From: Candidula unifasciata
Taxonomy: Eukaryota > Mollusca > Gastropoda > Stylommatophora > Geomitridae
Direction: 5' to 3'
Length of the DNA: 64,000 bases
Assembly (NCBI GenBank): GCA_905116865.2
Contig: CAJHNH020006667.1
Coordinates: 1,471,012-1,535,011 of the forward strand
In this document: positions 22,165-32,965 of the stretch, in pieces
Position numbering within the stretch: the stretch's first letter is position 1
Layout of the letters: every line of letters starts with the position of its first letter
Program-made: the position numbers and the translations under genes
Notes under the pieces: model-generated
Database searches by the model: none
Told to the model about the DNA's origin: nothing
What the model saw: the letters and a program-made list of their open reading frames with translations, nothing else

Positions 22165-22430
22165 TGTAACCTAAAAGCCCCACCCGGTTGTAGTCAGTGG
22201 TCCTAATTCATGTGCTGAAGAAGGCTCCATAGCCGCAACGTTCACGTTTTATTTGTGTTTGTTATATCGTGAAGCTCGCTGACATACTTTTCGTTCGGTT
22301 TTATATCTTTCCCTAATATAACCCAACGACTAAACCGGGTTTTAGGACTTGTGCCGGTGTGATTTTCATCTGAATAGTGGCGCTATGTGTCACTGGGCGT
22401 TTGTGCGGTCCTGGTAGGGCTTAACGACAC
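22165..22430 (+). repeat. Dispersed repeat family F, diverged copy
   Basis: AAAGCCCCACCCGG, TAGTCAGTGGTCC, GGTTTTAGGACTTGTGCCGG, a TGGCGCTATGTGTCACTGGG block and a GTCCTGGTAGGGCTTAA end correspond to copy 3 of the 1.2-1.9-kb array. The GCTGAAGAAGGCTCCATAG segment at 22213-22320 has no counterpart and may be an insertion. Confidence 0.55.
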
Positions 22431-22483
22431 ACTCTCAAGATCCAAAAATTTATTAGTGGGAAGCTGGTGGGAAAATGGTGGGT

Positions 22484-22523
22484 GGGGGGGGGGGGGGGGG
22501 GGAATTATGTAGCCCCCCCCCCC
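22484..22523. repeat. Poly(G) next to poly(C)
   Basis: About 18 G followed 11 bp later by about 11 C. The two can pair as a hairpin. Confidence 0.85.
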
Positions 22524-23120
22524 TATCCCCCACCAATCGTGTTTTTTTTTTTCATGGTGTCGGAGGCCACTGCATGTTAGTGAGGGCTGACTAAATGCCA
22601 GTTTGCTTTTTATCAACTCAGTTCCTGGAAAATATAAATATTGAAGGTTCTAGCCTCCAAGTGTCCAAGTTTAACACAAGTTTTCAACAACGATAAAACG
22701 TTTGTTGAATCTCCTGAGGAGCAATGTTCGTTAACCGCTGCTCGGCAGACCACCAGTGGTCCAGGAAATGTCTCGGTTATTATCTAAAAATGTCTGCCTG
22801 TTGTTGTTAGTCCATCACGAGCGTTGAAGACCACTGCTCATCTAAAACAGTAATGATAAATGATTATGAGTAAAAAAGTGGCTGATGAGTCCAGTATGAG
22901 CCTGAAAGTTCTTGAGCAGTACGGACAACAGGTGGAAGTTGCAGGAATTAGCGATAGGGTTCTTTCTAGTCTGCCTCCGTTTCTCTTCTCGTGCAACCTC
23001 TGCAACCCGGCAGGTTGATGCACCACGCCGAGGGATGTACGCCATCCAGAAAGGTCCTGTGAAGCAACCTCCCATGTTGCAGTGTTAATGTCAACATAAA
23101 TCATAGTTTTAAGAGTGTCC
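22524..23120. other. Unassigned sequence
   Basis: Nothing recognised. Confidence 0.45.
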
Positions 23121-23677
23121 TTGTCATTGTCAGTGATAGTTGGTCATGTCAGTGATAAGCGGTCATGTCAGTGATAACCAGTCATGTCAGTAGTAGCCGG
23201 TCATGTCAGTGATAACCAGTCATGTCAGTGATAGCTGGTCATGTCAGTGATAGCTGATCATGTAAGTGATAGGTGTTATTGTCAGTGATAGCTATTATTG
23301 TCAGTAATAGCCGGTCATGTCAGTAATAGCCGGTCATGTCAGCGATAGCCGGTCATGTCAGTAATAGCCGGTCATGTCAGTGATAGCTGGTCATGTCAGT
23401 GATAGTCGGTCATGTCATGGATAGCTGGTCATGTCAGTGACAGCCGGTCATGTCAGTGATAGCCGGTCATGTCAGTGATGGCTGGTCATGTCAGTAGCCG
23501 GTCATGTCAGTGATAGCTGGTCATGTCAGTAATAGCCGGTCATGTCAGTAGCCGGTCATGTCAGTGATAGCTGGTCATGTCAGTAATAGCCGGTCATGTC
23601 AGTGATAGCTGGTCATGTCAGTAATAGCTGGTCATGGCAGTGATAGTCGGTCGTGTCAGTGATAGTCGGTCATGTCA
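23121..23677. repeat. 19-bp minisatellite, about 29 copies
   Basis: The core is GGTCATGTCAGTGATAGCC with AGC(C/T)(G/A)G variants. Shortened 16-bp units (GGTCATGTCAGTAGCC) appear near 23490-23560, which suggests a deletion variant spread by unequal exchange. Confidence 0.93.
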
Positions 23678-23717
23678 AAATTTGTAAATTCGGCGACTAA
23701 GCGACAAGGGTATAGCC

Positions 23718-23755
23718 GGGGGTGGGGTGGGGTGGGGGGAGGGGGGGGGGGGGGT
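23718..23755. repeat. G-rich tract
   Basis: GGGGTGGGGTGGGG followed by a G-run of about 14. It has good quadruplex-forming potential on the plus strand. Confidence 0.8.
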
Positions 23756-23834
23756 TACGCTAGTGAATCTTCAATACCTGTGCGGTTGGGTACCAGTAAA
23801 TATTCCTCTTATTTTTTTTGTCTTCTGCTATAAG

Positions 23835-23940
23835 CACCGGCGAGAGAGTCCTGGTTCTTCGCCCATTTGCACGTTAATTTGGTGCCAGCGTCCAAGTTTT
23901 GCGTGTACATCCGTTTTAGTGGATTACGTGTGTTTTCTTG
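23835..23940 (-). mobile_element. SINE-C fragment
   Basis: The plus strand reads AGTCCTGGTTCTTCGCCCAT, TTGGTGCCAGCGTCCAAGTT and GTGTACATCCGTTTTAGTGG, matching 50440-50525. The GAA-tail end is replaced by GGCGAGAG. Confidence 0.6.
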
Positions 23941-24204
23941 ATTTTCATAATGTGCATTTTATTATATGAACATAACATGCTTTATTCATAAAATACAATT
24001 GCGGTGTGAAAAATGAGTGTTTGGAAGTGGCGAATGTAAGATGGGCCTGCGTGCCCAATTTGTGACCCTTAGAAAAAAAAGTGTGTTCGTTCGTACCCCC
24101 TCCCCCTGTTTTAACCCTCCCCCAGTAAATTTTACACTGGAAGCCGCAGTATGAAGACTCAAGTAAACAGCAGCTGTCTGGCGTATATCATTATTGGCTA
24201 CACC

Positions 24205-24470
24205 GGTCCCTGTAGGGGTTTCAGGGTCCCATTGAAAGGGGGATGGGGGGGGGGGGGGGGACTGCATCCTTTTAAGTATGTGGTAAAATTCGACTAATTA
24301 GGAGTGCATCTGCATGAGAGGCGACGAACAAACAGTCTGTATACAAACAAGCCAGGTCCCTCAAACAAGTTCTGAAGCAATACTAAAATCCAGAAGTGGA
24401 CGGACAATCAGAGCTTTCTGTGGGAGTTTAAAATATAGGAAATCGAAGAAGAAGACGAAGAAGAAAAAGA
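24205..24470 (+). mobile_element. SINE-C with GAA tail
   Basis: GTAGGGGTTTCAGGGTCCCA, AATTCGACTAATTAGGAGTG, GCATCTGCATGAGAGGCGAC, CAGTCTGTATACAAACAAG, GTGGACGGACAATCAGAGC, then a GAAGAAGAAGACGAAGAAGA tail. It is more diverged than the copy that follows 100 bp later in the same orientation. Confidence 0.7.
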
Positions 24471-24569
24471 CTACACGAGTGTTTAGCGTTGTTATGGCAG
24501 CCATGATATTGTGTATATGGTTAAGCTCGATCCATAAAAAATATAAGGTGCTGCTTTTTCATGTATACC

Positions 24570-24862
24570 TTCCCCGTGTGGGTTCCGGGGCCCCATTGTG
24601 GGGAAAACAAGAATAGACCCACTGCCTCCCCAAAAGCAGGTCGTAAGAGTCGACTAATTGGGGAGCTTCCTTTGAAGTCGGAGTGCATCTGCCGGAGGGG
24701 CAAGGAACCAACAGTCTGTATTCAAGAGAATGAGATCTGTAAAACTGATGCACACGCAACACTCAGGTTCTGGAGCAGGACTGCAGTGCAGTAGTGGACG
24801 AGCAACCAGAACCTTCCGCCAGAGTTTACAGCTGGTGAACGCGAAGAAGAAGAAGAAGAAGA
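24570..24862 (+). mobile_element. SINE-C, reference copy with (GAA)n tail
   Basis: Near full length: GTGTGGGTTCCGGGGCCCCA, GACCCACTGCCTCCCCAAAA, GTCGACTAATTGGGGAGC, GGAGTGCATCTGCCGGAGGG, AACCAACAGTCTGTATTCAA, GAGATCTGTAAAACTGATGC, GTTCTGGAGCAGGACTGCAG, GTGGACGAGCAACCAGAAC, AGTTTACAGCTGGTGAACGC, then (GAA)6. About 90% similar in translation to the minus-strand copy at 62053-62350. I see no B box in the standard position, so it could be a SINE or the conserved 3' end of a LINE. Confidence 0.75.
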
Positions 24863-25273
24863 TGTATACCTAATACACCGCCTTCTCTATAAATAGCCAG
24901 CCGTGACCTAATATAACATGGCGTGACTTGCCTGCAGAGCCGCCATCTAGATTTGCCGCGTCTGACGGAGGGTTAGAGTTTCATGATCAAGCCTAGGTGT
25001 CATAGTTAGCGTGAATGACACCGTGGCATCATAAAATGGATGATCTTTTACACCCTAGACACAATAGGGGAGGAGATAACAGAGAAATATAACGACATCA
25101 AACAAAACGAATAAAACACCTGACAATGTGTTACAAACATGGATATAATTAAATTTGAAGATCGTTTGAAAACTGATTTGTGAGAGCCAAGAAGTATAGA
25201 GAACAGCAGAGTCGGGCATGGGGAGGGGGATAGACAGGGGAAGAAAAGTGAGATACAAGCGGTGAAATGGCGT

Positions 25274-25274
<1 letters not shown>
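24863..25274. other. Unassigned sequence
   Basis: Nothing recognised. Confidence 0.45.

Positions 25275-25345
<71 letters not shown>
25275..25345. repeat. (GA)n microsatellite
   Basis: About 70 bp of pure GA. Confidence 0.97.
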
Positions 25346-25650
<305 letters not shown>

Positions 25651-25904
25651 AGAAAGAAAGAGAACATTGTGTAAAGCCTGACAAACTTTAAGATAATGTC
25701 CAGTGGGAACTGTGAACGATTTTACTCACAACAATGTACTCACTCTCTTCATATCCGGGCTCAGGAAAAGGCCTACTGGTGGCTGCTATTATCTTTCAAG
25801 TTACTCAACACCCGGTGACCTGAAGAGAAAACAACGATCTGACTTTAATTCCTATTAACAAAAACAAGTTAGAATAAACAGTACCAACAAAGCTAGACAT
25901 GTGT

Positions 25905-26140
25905 CGGCGTCCGTGGTTTATGGGTTATAAACGCAGTTGCATAAATCCGAAATAATAAGCTCTTTCTGCTGCAGACAATTTGGTAGTGAAAGCTCAGCGC
26001 TGATTTCGACAAGGGTATGAGCGCCGATCGTTCAGTTAGCAATGACAAGCTAATGAAGATAAACACTGAAAAGCAATACAACAGACAACAGATGCTGAAT
26101 TGGTTTATGACGTTCAGTAATCAGATGTGTAACTAACTTA
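25905..26140 (+). mobile_element. SINE-A, strongly diverged
   Basis: GTCGGCGTCCGTGGTTTATG head, GCTGCAGACAATTTGG, CGCTGATTTCGACAAGGGTA, AGCAATGACAAGCTAATGAA and AGATGTGTAACTAACTT correspond in order to the SINE-A consensus. The B box is lost. Confidence 0.6.
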
Positions 26141-26189
26141 AATGTTACCTAGAAATGTGCAGTGTAGCATATGAAACCACACAAATACC

Positions 26190-26538
26190 CGAATAACAGG
26201 CACATATTATGGTGGCCAATAGCAGCCCAAAAAAAAAAGGCCTCAGTCACGTGTTAATTGCGCACTTCCGGCGACCTAATTTGCCGTTTCCGGCGACTAC
26301 CGCCACTGCCGAGCAAAGCTGCAGGAGATGCGGAAGCTCCTACTCGTGAGTCCCAGCCATCTAGTTTAGCCCTGATCCACGCCGTGGGAGCGTCGTGTGG
26401 GATACTCTCGGCGGTGGCAATAGTCGCCGGAAAACGGCAAATTAAGTCGCCGGAAGTGCGCAATTGACACGTGACTGAGGCTCTGTTAGGGTGTTTTTGC
26501 GGCCGCCATATTTTGTGCCCGTTATTCGGAGGGTAGCC
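26190..26538. mobile_element. MITE with about 120-bp terminal inverted repeats
   Basis: The left arm has GAATAACAGGCACATATTAT, GCCTCAGTCACGTG, AATTGCGCACTTCCGGCGAC and a CCGGCGACTACCGCCACTGC block. The right arm holds their reverse complements down to GTTATTCGG. Flanks show CAAATACC at 26182-26189 and 26539-26546. Long arms with an 8-9 bp duplication fit a Mutator-like MITE, although the left arm seems to lack the outermost 9-10 bp. Frames on both strands are mirror images caused by the palindrome. Confidence 0.85.
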
Positions 26539-26546
26539 CAAATACC

Positions 26547-26751
26547 GTGGTTGTGAAATGACACCAATGACAAGTCTCATGTTACTTTCTAATGTTACAG
26601 AACATATGTTTAGACGACAAGGCGGTAGTCGAAGAAGAGGAGGGCGAAGAAGAACCTGGAATGACAACATCAAGAAATGGGCAGGACTAAGTTATCATAC
26701 ATTTATTCATCAAGCGGAAGACGAGAAAGTTGTCGGGTTTTTGTGTGTGGG
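26547..26751 (+). mobile_element. LINE C-terminal fragment
   Basis: The frame at 26558-26755 encodes FRRQGGSRRRGGRRRTWNDN then IKKWAGLSY, the GRRRxTWxDNIxxWxGLS motif near the C-terminus of many non-LTR reverse transcriptases. It starts exactly where the MITE's right target duplication ends, so the MITE may have landed in the LINE copy. Confidence 0.7.
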
Positions 26752-26765
26752 CTAGTGCTTCCATC

Positions 26766-26995
26766 GTCGGCTCTGTGGCTAAGTCGATGCGAACGCTTCG
26801 TAATGCCGGTATGCCGGGTTCGATCCCAGCTGCGGGCAATGCGCCTTGCGTTGGTTTCGACAGTGGTATCAAGAAAGCCACCGCCCAGAAAGCAATGGTA
26901 AACGACTGAACGTAAATTTGTCTAGAAAAACCACACAACAGCCAGGGGCTGTTGGGGTTGGTTCTGCAACGTCCTGTAAAGGATACGCAACTAAC
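26766..26995 (+). mobile_element. SINE-A, full length with 14-bp target duplication
   Basis: Head GCTCTGTGGCTAAGTCGATG (A box), B box GGGTTCGATCCCAGCTGC, body CTTGCGTTGGTTTCGACAG, AGCAATGGTAAACGACTGAA, AAACCACACAACAGCCAGGG, 3' end GGTTGGTTCTGCAACGTCCT and GGATACGCAACTAAC. It is flanked by a perfect CTAGTGCTTCCATC at 26752-26765 and 26996-27009. This is the best copy for a family consensus. Confidence 0.93.
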
Positions 26996-27009
26996 CTAGT
27001 GCTTCCATC

Positions 27010-27984
27010 AATGCACCTTCGCGACCCTAACGAGTGAAGGGTTTTATTATATCACAATAACACACATTTGATTCATAAACACGCGTTGTAGCCTCTCATA
27101 AACTAGTCAACATCAAACCTGCTCACAAGTAGAGGGACACCTGTGTGTGAACGAGTTTACTGATACCCTCGCACGGTCTGCAAACGTGTCGTGTAAACCA
27201 TCTCGCTGATATATATACGGCATTCGTAATATAGCTGAAGCGTGGCGCAGGGGCTTGCAAGACGATTGATTCATACTTGGAAATACGCTCATTCTCTCTT
27301 TCTTTGCCTTCCCTTCTCTCCCAGTCTTTCTTTTTCCTATTCACAAGACATATGGACGGACACACAGGTAGATAAAACACATACATACACACATATATAT
27401 TAAGAGAGGGAAAAATAAGGGGAAAAAGGGTGGGGTGTGATTTAAATATGAAAGACAACGGAAATTATGGAATTCCCGGAATAGTCCAACCATACAACAC
27501 GTGACATCAGAGCGTTTTCTTGTTCTTTTCCTTTTGCGGTTTAAAAAAAAATACATATGTGTTTTACTAATCCTAACCGTAACCTTAAACCCTCACCTAA
27601 CCATGGTGCTGACCCTAACCCTAACCCGTGCTAAATATAGCTACCCTACATATGGCTAACACGTTTGTTTGAGGTGAATTCAAATTGAAGTACCGGGGAG
27701 GGGGGGAGGGACAGACAGTCACACAGAGAAACAACCATGGGCAATGTCCACAGCGACGCTTGGCTGCAATTAATTTCCCACGCTCTCTTTCGTTCTGGAC
27801 CTATAACCCCTGCGGCTGCTGTTAATGTCCTCTCATCTACAACGCTGTTTGCCTCCCGTTCGATTTAGAGTATGTGTATGCGTATTTGAGTGTGTTATGA
27901 AAAGGAACGCTTATTTGCAAATTCGCTGATGGGTGAAAGGATAGGATTGGGCATCTATATCTAGATTGGTGGACTAAATTTGTG
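27010..27984. other. Unassigned sequence
   Basis: A degenerate telomere-like patch at 27572-27632 has CCTAACC variants and only two adjacent exact CCCTAA units, so it is not a telomere. Nothing else was recognised. Confidence 0.45.
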
Positions 27985-28390
27985 TCCAGGTAGATGGTTG
28001 AACTATGCGGATAGATGTCAACTAGACAGATAGATGGTTGAACTAGACAGGTAGATGGTTGAACTAGGCAGATAGATGGATAAATTGGACAAATAGATGG
28101 TTGAACTAGAGAGAAAAATGGTTGAACTAGGCAGATGGTTGAACTAGGCAGAAAGATGGGTAAATTAGACAGACACATGGTTGAACTAGGCAGATATATG
28201 GTTGAACTAAACACATACGCAGATAGATGTCTGAAGTAGATAGACATATAGCTGAACTCGTCACACAGATGGCTCAAACAGACAGATATATGGCCGAAGT
28301 ATACAGAACTACGCAGATAGATGACTGAACGACACAGACATATAGCTGAATTCGACAGATAGATAGCTGAACTATACAGATAGATGAGTT
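27985..28390. repeat. About 21-bp minisatellite, degenerate
   Basis: Units around GATAGATGGTTGAACTAGGCA repeat with length variation for about 400 bp. The minus-strand 146-codon frame (27837-28277) is mostly this repeat. Confidence 0.88.
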
Positions 28391-28655
28391 ACGACAATGA
28401 TCGCCACTTACCTGACTCTAGCCTTCTACTCTACACCCTACATGACACCGCTATGCTCGACTGCCAGTTTCCGTGTGAAGAAGTATGTACAGGATATTTC
28501 CGTTCCGTGGCCTCACATGTTTCCCTTCACCAAGCGGACAACAATGCACATTTTTCAGCAGTGTCATGGGTCACGGTGTCAGTGGAAGGTACCTGTGGTG
28601 TAAGGAAACGGCTGGTGGAATGAATGTTTCCATTACAGCGTAAGATCCATGTAGT
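28391..28655. other. Unassigned sequence
   Basis: Two overlapping plus-strand frames of 68-79 codons show no domain. Nothing else was seen. Confidence 0.4.
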
Positions 28656-28909
28656 CAGGGCTGCCAATGATCTGTTTTTACCCCCAGATCTGGGTTTTTA
28701 TTTGACGCACTGGCTTCAAATTTTGAAATCTGGATTTTAAAAATATCTCCTTATATAAAAGTGGGTAAATGTTTTGTTTCGTAATTATAAAATTTGTACT
28801 TTTTAACAATCTAGATTTTGTGTGTGTGTGTGTGTTCTTTGCCTATGTATTGCTTAGGTTTTTGTTCAGCTTAGCTGGGTTTTTCAAAGAAATCCTATTG
28901 GCAGCCTTG
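28656..28909. mobile_element. hAT MITE, 254 bp
   Basis: Ends CAGGGCTGCCAATGATCTG and TCCTATTGGCAGCCTTG are inverted repeats. Flanked by a perfect CATGTAGT at 28648-28655 and 28910-28917. AT-rich interior with a short (GT)n and no coding capacity. Confidence 0.9.
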
Positions 28910-28917
28910 CATGTAGT

Positions 28918-29415
28918 GGGGCACATAAATGTTCAGATTCTAGTGTAGAAGCACGACAAGTGAGGCGTACTTTAACTCTGTCAGCTCTACCACAGTTCAG
29001 AATTGTAACTAGCAGAGTGACAACACAAAAGGTTGTACTTCCTTATGTCTATCTCGGGTGTTCTGTGTTAAGTACCTGTAGGTTGTAGTTCCTTACATCT
29101 GTCTTGGGTGGTCCGTGTTAAAAAACTTAAACTGGTAAGGTTATGTCATAAACTACGCAATTAAGGAAGTACAGCTTAACACACATAAAATACATTTTCC
29201 TCCTCCTTTCTTCATACCGTTTCCTCCCCTGCGGGTTGATATTTAAATATCTGGCAACCTTGAGATTATAACATTTCAGTCTGGATGGCAAACCAAGAGG
29301 GTAAATTCTAGATTTCAGACTCAGCCTCTAAATAACAAACAAACAAAACCGAACTTAAAAAAAGTTTTTAAAAAGTAAATTATAATTTTTCGTCGTATGA
29401 CTCTGGTAATTATGT
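28918..29415. other. Unassigned sequence with a local duplication
   Basis: A unit of about 55 bp with GGTTGTA(C/G)TTCCTTA and GT(G/T)(T/C)CGTGTTAA-like blocks occurs twice at 29030-29122. Nothing else was recognised. Confidence 0.5.
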
Positions 29416-29419
29416 TTGA

Positions 29420-29620
29420 CCACATCCTTGTGTTTAGGGTTATGTAAATCATTTCTGAAACAAATGTTTTTCTACGCCATGTTGTCAAATTGTCCAGAAT
29501 CGTTTCGCTTGGTCTTCATCTGCCTCTCCTTTCCTTCCAGCTGTTCTGTCGTCAAAAAGTGGTACAGCCTTCCGTTCCTACGAAGTGACACGAGATATCT
29601 CCTAAGCGAATAATCAGGTA
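29420..29620 (-). mobile_element. Probable LINE 3'-end relic
   Basis: Minus-strand frames give a K-L-E-G-K-E-R-Q-M-K-T-K-R tract and a W-T-I block, similar in layout to the relic at 39975-40145 (SKLERMGRGRGRPKE). Both look like the GRPR-rich C-terminus of a non-LTR reverse transcriptase. Weak. Confidence 0.4.
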
Positions 29621-29681
29621 TGTATATTAATTACTTTCTTTAGAGGCATCTGACTTACATGTCTTAATTATTTATGACGTT

Positions 29682-29853
29682 TTCTTCTTCTTCTTCTTCT
29701 TCTTCTTCTTCTTCTTCTTCTTCTTCTTCTTCTTCTTCTTCTTCTTCTTCTTCTTCTTCTCTTCTGCTGCTTCTTCTCTTCTTCTTCTTCGTCGTCGTGC
29801 TCTTCTTCGTCTTCTTCTTCTTCTTCTTCTTCTTCTTCTTCTTCTTCTTCTTC
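29682..29853. repeat. (TTC)n array
   Basis: About 170 bp TTC with CTGCTGCTT and GTCGTCGTG interruptions near 29764-29800. The poly-Ser, poly-Phe and poly-Glu frames are artefacts. Confidence 0.97.
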
Positions 29854-30264
29854 TTTTGAAATAGAGTCAAGTTAAAAACTGCCTGGGAAATTAACAGTTA
29901 AAGCCAGAGGTAAAATCACACACTTGACAAATAAATACATTATAGAGTTCGCGTCTTGAGGCGAGATTTCTCCTGTGTGGTCTATAGGAAGAGAGTGGGG
30001 CACTTACAGTGAGATATCCATGCGCAGTAAAAGTAATTGACAAATAAAAGGATTGGCTTTGCTGATTCCGGCGCGACAACAAATCATTTCTAGTGAGGTA
30101 GGAAAATACAGTTATAGAAGCAGGGTTTTGTACCGGGACTACCTCGCGCTAAGTGATCTTGTCTGATGACTAACCGACCTCATCCAGTGTGTACCGCAAG
30201 AACTAGTTGTCTACCCCAGGGATCTGTCCCGGTGAGAGAACCAAAAATACTTTAGCCACAAATG
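29854..30264. other. Unassigned sequence
   Basis: Nothing recognised. Confidence 0.45.
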
Positions 30265-30450
30265 GAAGCAGCGGCAGCGCAGTGGTCTGATTTCTGAATG
30301 TCTGCCTGAAGGTCTTGACTTCGTATCTGCATTGATATGGATGGATTTGTGTACCTGGCCTAGGTGAGTCAGCTAAGCCTCAAACTGGCATGACTATAAG
30401 TCGTGAGAAGTAAAAGTAGGCAGCCTTACCTAGACTACATGAACCCCCGA
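30265..30450 (+). mobile_element. SINE-B, diverged
   Basis: GCGGCAGCGCAGTGGTCTGA head, CTGAAGGTCTTGACTTCGTA, then AAGTCGTGAGAAGTAAAAGT and GGCAGCCTTACCTAGACTAC. The order matches SINE-B, with poor B-box conservation. Confidence 0.55.
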
Positions 30451-31516
30451 AAGCAGATTGGGCTAAAAATATAACCATGCGGGTCCAGCACAGTGGCTAG
30501 CTGTGATCAGTTCGCGTGTGTAAGCGTTAGCATGTATCGATTACACAAAGATGGTATCACATAATATTTTTCCTCTTCGCTGTATGCGTGTGCAACAAGT
30601 ATTGTACTACTGGTAACTGGTTGCTTTCACACCATTCCGTTTAGGCATTAGAGGCGTAAGCATTCAGCGAGCGTCTTTTTTTTTTTTCGTGAGGCTATGT
30701 TCCTTACGTAAACCGGGTGGCGTATGTGTGATTAAAAAAAAAAAAAAAGTAATAGATAGTAAAAATAATTCATTCTTTGGAAAGTGTAACCGGCGATAAC
30801 AGCCATTAGATGCACGCCTGGCCCTGTTGTGACATGATGTGCTTCAGGGACTCAGCTGACAACGAGCCCAACGCATCATTAGTGTATCACAAGTGTTGGT
30901 CTCTCGGCGCGCCGACACGCAACGCTCTGTCATAGAAGGGTATCCGGTGAACAACGGCTAACATCAACATCATTAACTTCAGTTAGACGTGTCCAACAGT
31001 CGTGAACTGCCTACAGACGCGCCCAAAAGAATCGTCACCTTGGTAAATTTGAATTAGAAGGATCCTTTCAACCGACCCGTCTCGACAAATACTCTCCACT
31101 CACTCGCTTTACACTCGTCGTCCAAATCAGGCGGTTTCTTCAATAGCTTTCTTCCACTTCTATTCTAAGATGACAGCCAGCTCGTCGATTCTCGTGTAAC
31201 CACCATTACTGTGGCATAACGACGGGGGACCCACCTCCCACACGAACGTCTGTTTATCTGGGGTTTTCTTTCCCAGCTTGTTACTGAAACCGTCTTTCTC
31301 GATCTCCAATGTTTGACTTGCAGTTGAGGTCTGGAAATCTCACATCCTTAGACACGTAATCGTCTTTCAAAGTGGAGCATATTGTCTTGCGGCGATGAGA
31401 TTCGTGGTGACCCAAATATGTACTGTACTGGTTGACACTTGTAAGACAGGATGAACATTGTTATTCCATATTACAATCATCATCGTCTTTATTATCGCCG
31501 TCTTCATCACGTAACA
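30451..31516. other. Unassigned sequence
   Basis: Short T-run (30666-30677) and A-run (30734-30747). A GGTCCAGCACAGTGGCTAGC patch at 30483-30502 recalls a SINE head. No gene was recognised. Confidence 0.4.
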
Positions 31517-31682
31517 CAGGGCGATTCAAATGGCGGCCCCGGAGGCCTAGAAAATGGCCCGAGGATCATTGCCCCTTGCACTGTATCAGTGATCCTACTA
31601 TGTTGGGGCTTGGGCCTCTAGCCCGTGACGATTACCATTTTCACAATGTTGGCCCCTGAGTAAACTTAGTTGAAAAGCCCTG
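31517..31682. mobile_element. Probable hAT MITE, 166 bp
   Basis: It starts CAGGGCGATTCAAATGGCGG and ends TTAGTTGAAAAGCCCTG, so CAGGGC-x2-TTCAA is inverted at the two ends. Flanks ACGTAACA and CTGTAGCA match at 5 of 8 positions. The GC-rich GGCC interior can fold back. Confidence 0.55.
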
Positions 31683-31864
31683 CTGTAGCAGGTCTTTACA
31701 AAGAACACCCATCTCATGACGACATGCCAGAAATTCACTCAAATTCTGTCTGTAAAAAGGGGTTGAGGTCCAAATCCCTTCCACAGTGCTGCTCGTATCC
31801 CCCTGCGGCGAAAATCAAAGTCTTGTACCCCGAGGAATGTCAAAGCGTTTATGAACCTCTAAAC

Positions 31865-32048
31865 CAGTGGTTCTCAATCTTCATAATACCATGTTCCTTT
31901 GATACAGTTCCTCATTTTGTGGCGACCCCCAACCATACATTTATTTTTGTTGCTACTTCATATGTGTTTTCCGATGGTCTTAAGCGACCCCTGTGACAGG
32001 GTTGTTTGGAACCCGAAAGAGTCGCAACCCACAGGTTGAAAACCGCTG
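31865..32048. mobile_element. hAT MITE, 184 bp
   Basis: Ends CAGTGGTTCTCAATCTTCAT and CAGGTTGAAAACCGCTG. Flanks CTCTAAAC (31857-31864) and ATCTAAAC (32049-32056), 7 of 8 identical. Same family as 21873-22095: both carry GCGACCCC(T/C) blocks and a TCGCAACCC/TCGACCC right side. Confidence 0.85.
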
Positions 32049-32206
32049 ATCTAAACTATTGAGTCCATATTCAACAAAAAAGTTGTCTTAATACGCCCTC
32101 TAATAACAAACTGGTTATGCTGAACCTCACAAAAGCATACAAGTATTTCTCTATAGACAAGCCAGCCTGTGCCGAACGTCAGAAAACTGTGAATGTATAT
32201 AACACA

Positions 32207-32262
32207 ATATATTTCTTCTTCTTCTTCTTCGTCCTCGTCTTCTTCGTCCTCGTCTTCTTCGT
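32207..32262. repeat. (TTC)n with TCGTCC interruptions
   Basis: It is followed by TTCACGGATTTT, which may be a remnant of the SINE-C tail junction (TTCACCAGC at 62078). Confidence 0.8.
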
Positions 32263-32965
32263 TCACGGATTTTAAAAAAGGGGGTTGCTGGCACGTGGAT
32301 TTTGAGTTTACAGCTAGCATGGGATAGCTACGCCTTTCGGCTCAAAATAAAAGATTTCCCAAATTAATCGTCTTTTACGACATAGTTATTAAACAGCAGT
32401 GAGTGTGTTTATTCTCTCTCTCCCTCCCTACCTCCCTCTCTTTCTCTCTCTCTTTCTCTCCCCCCCCCCCCTCCCGCACGAAGCGCTGGGAGCAGTGGTC
32501 AAAAGACACCAAACACTTTTTTTCTAACAATACACTTAAAACAATGGGAAGCGTTAACGACAAGAAGATATAGACATAAGCACAACAGGATGAGGCAGTG
32601 CATGTTCGCAACACAAAAGTCGGTATTTGATAATTATTGTTACGTAAAATACGAATGACCGTTAGACACGCAATAACAACATGTAAATATGCAAGCAGAA
32701 ATAGCAGGATTTTAAAACATACTCTAAAGTGCATCGAGTATTAAAAGCGCAACACTTCACATCACCAGATGGAAGACGGGAAGCAAATCATAAATATCAT
32801 AACTGATTGAAAATATGAACAAAACAAAATACAATAAACTAATCACTATCTAAGGTTAGCGTGCGCAGACCAGTTATAACCCACAGCGTTTGAAGCAGAT
32901 AACATCTATAAAGAAAACAAATATGTCATCCAAAAAACATTCAGTGAGAAAAATGTACACTAAAC
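32263..32965. other. Unassigned sequence
   Basis: A CT-rich patch and C-run lie at 32415-32474. Nothing else was recognised. Confidence 0.45.

Noticed and set aside
23121..23677. CRISPR-like array
   Set aside because: The 19-bp units are back to back and degenerate, with no spacers.
27572..27632. Interstitial telomere sequence
   Set aside because: Only two adjacent exact CCCTAA units are present among degenerate CCTAACC variants.
28384..28623. Small cysteine-containing secreted protein
   Set aside because: Two overlapping frames compete, neither has a signal peptide, and the sequence directly follows a minisatellite.
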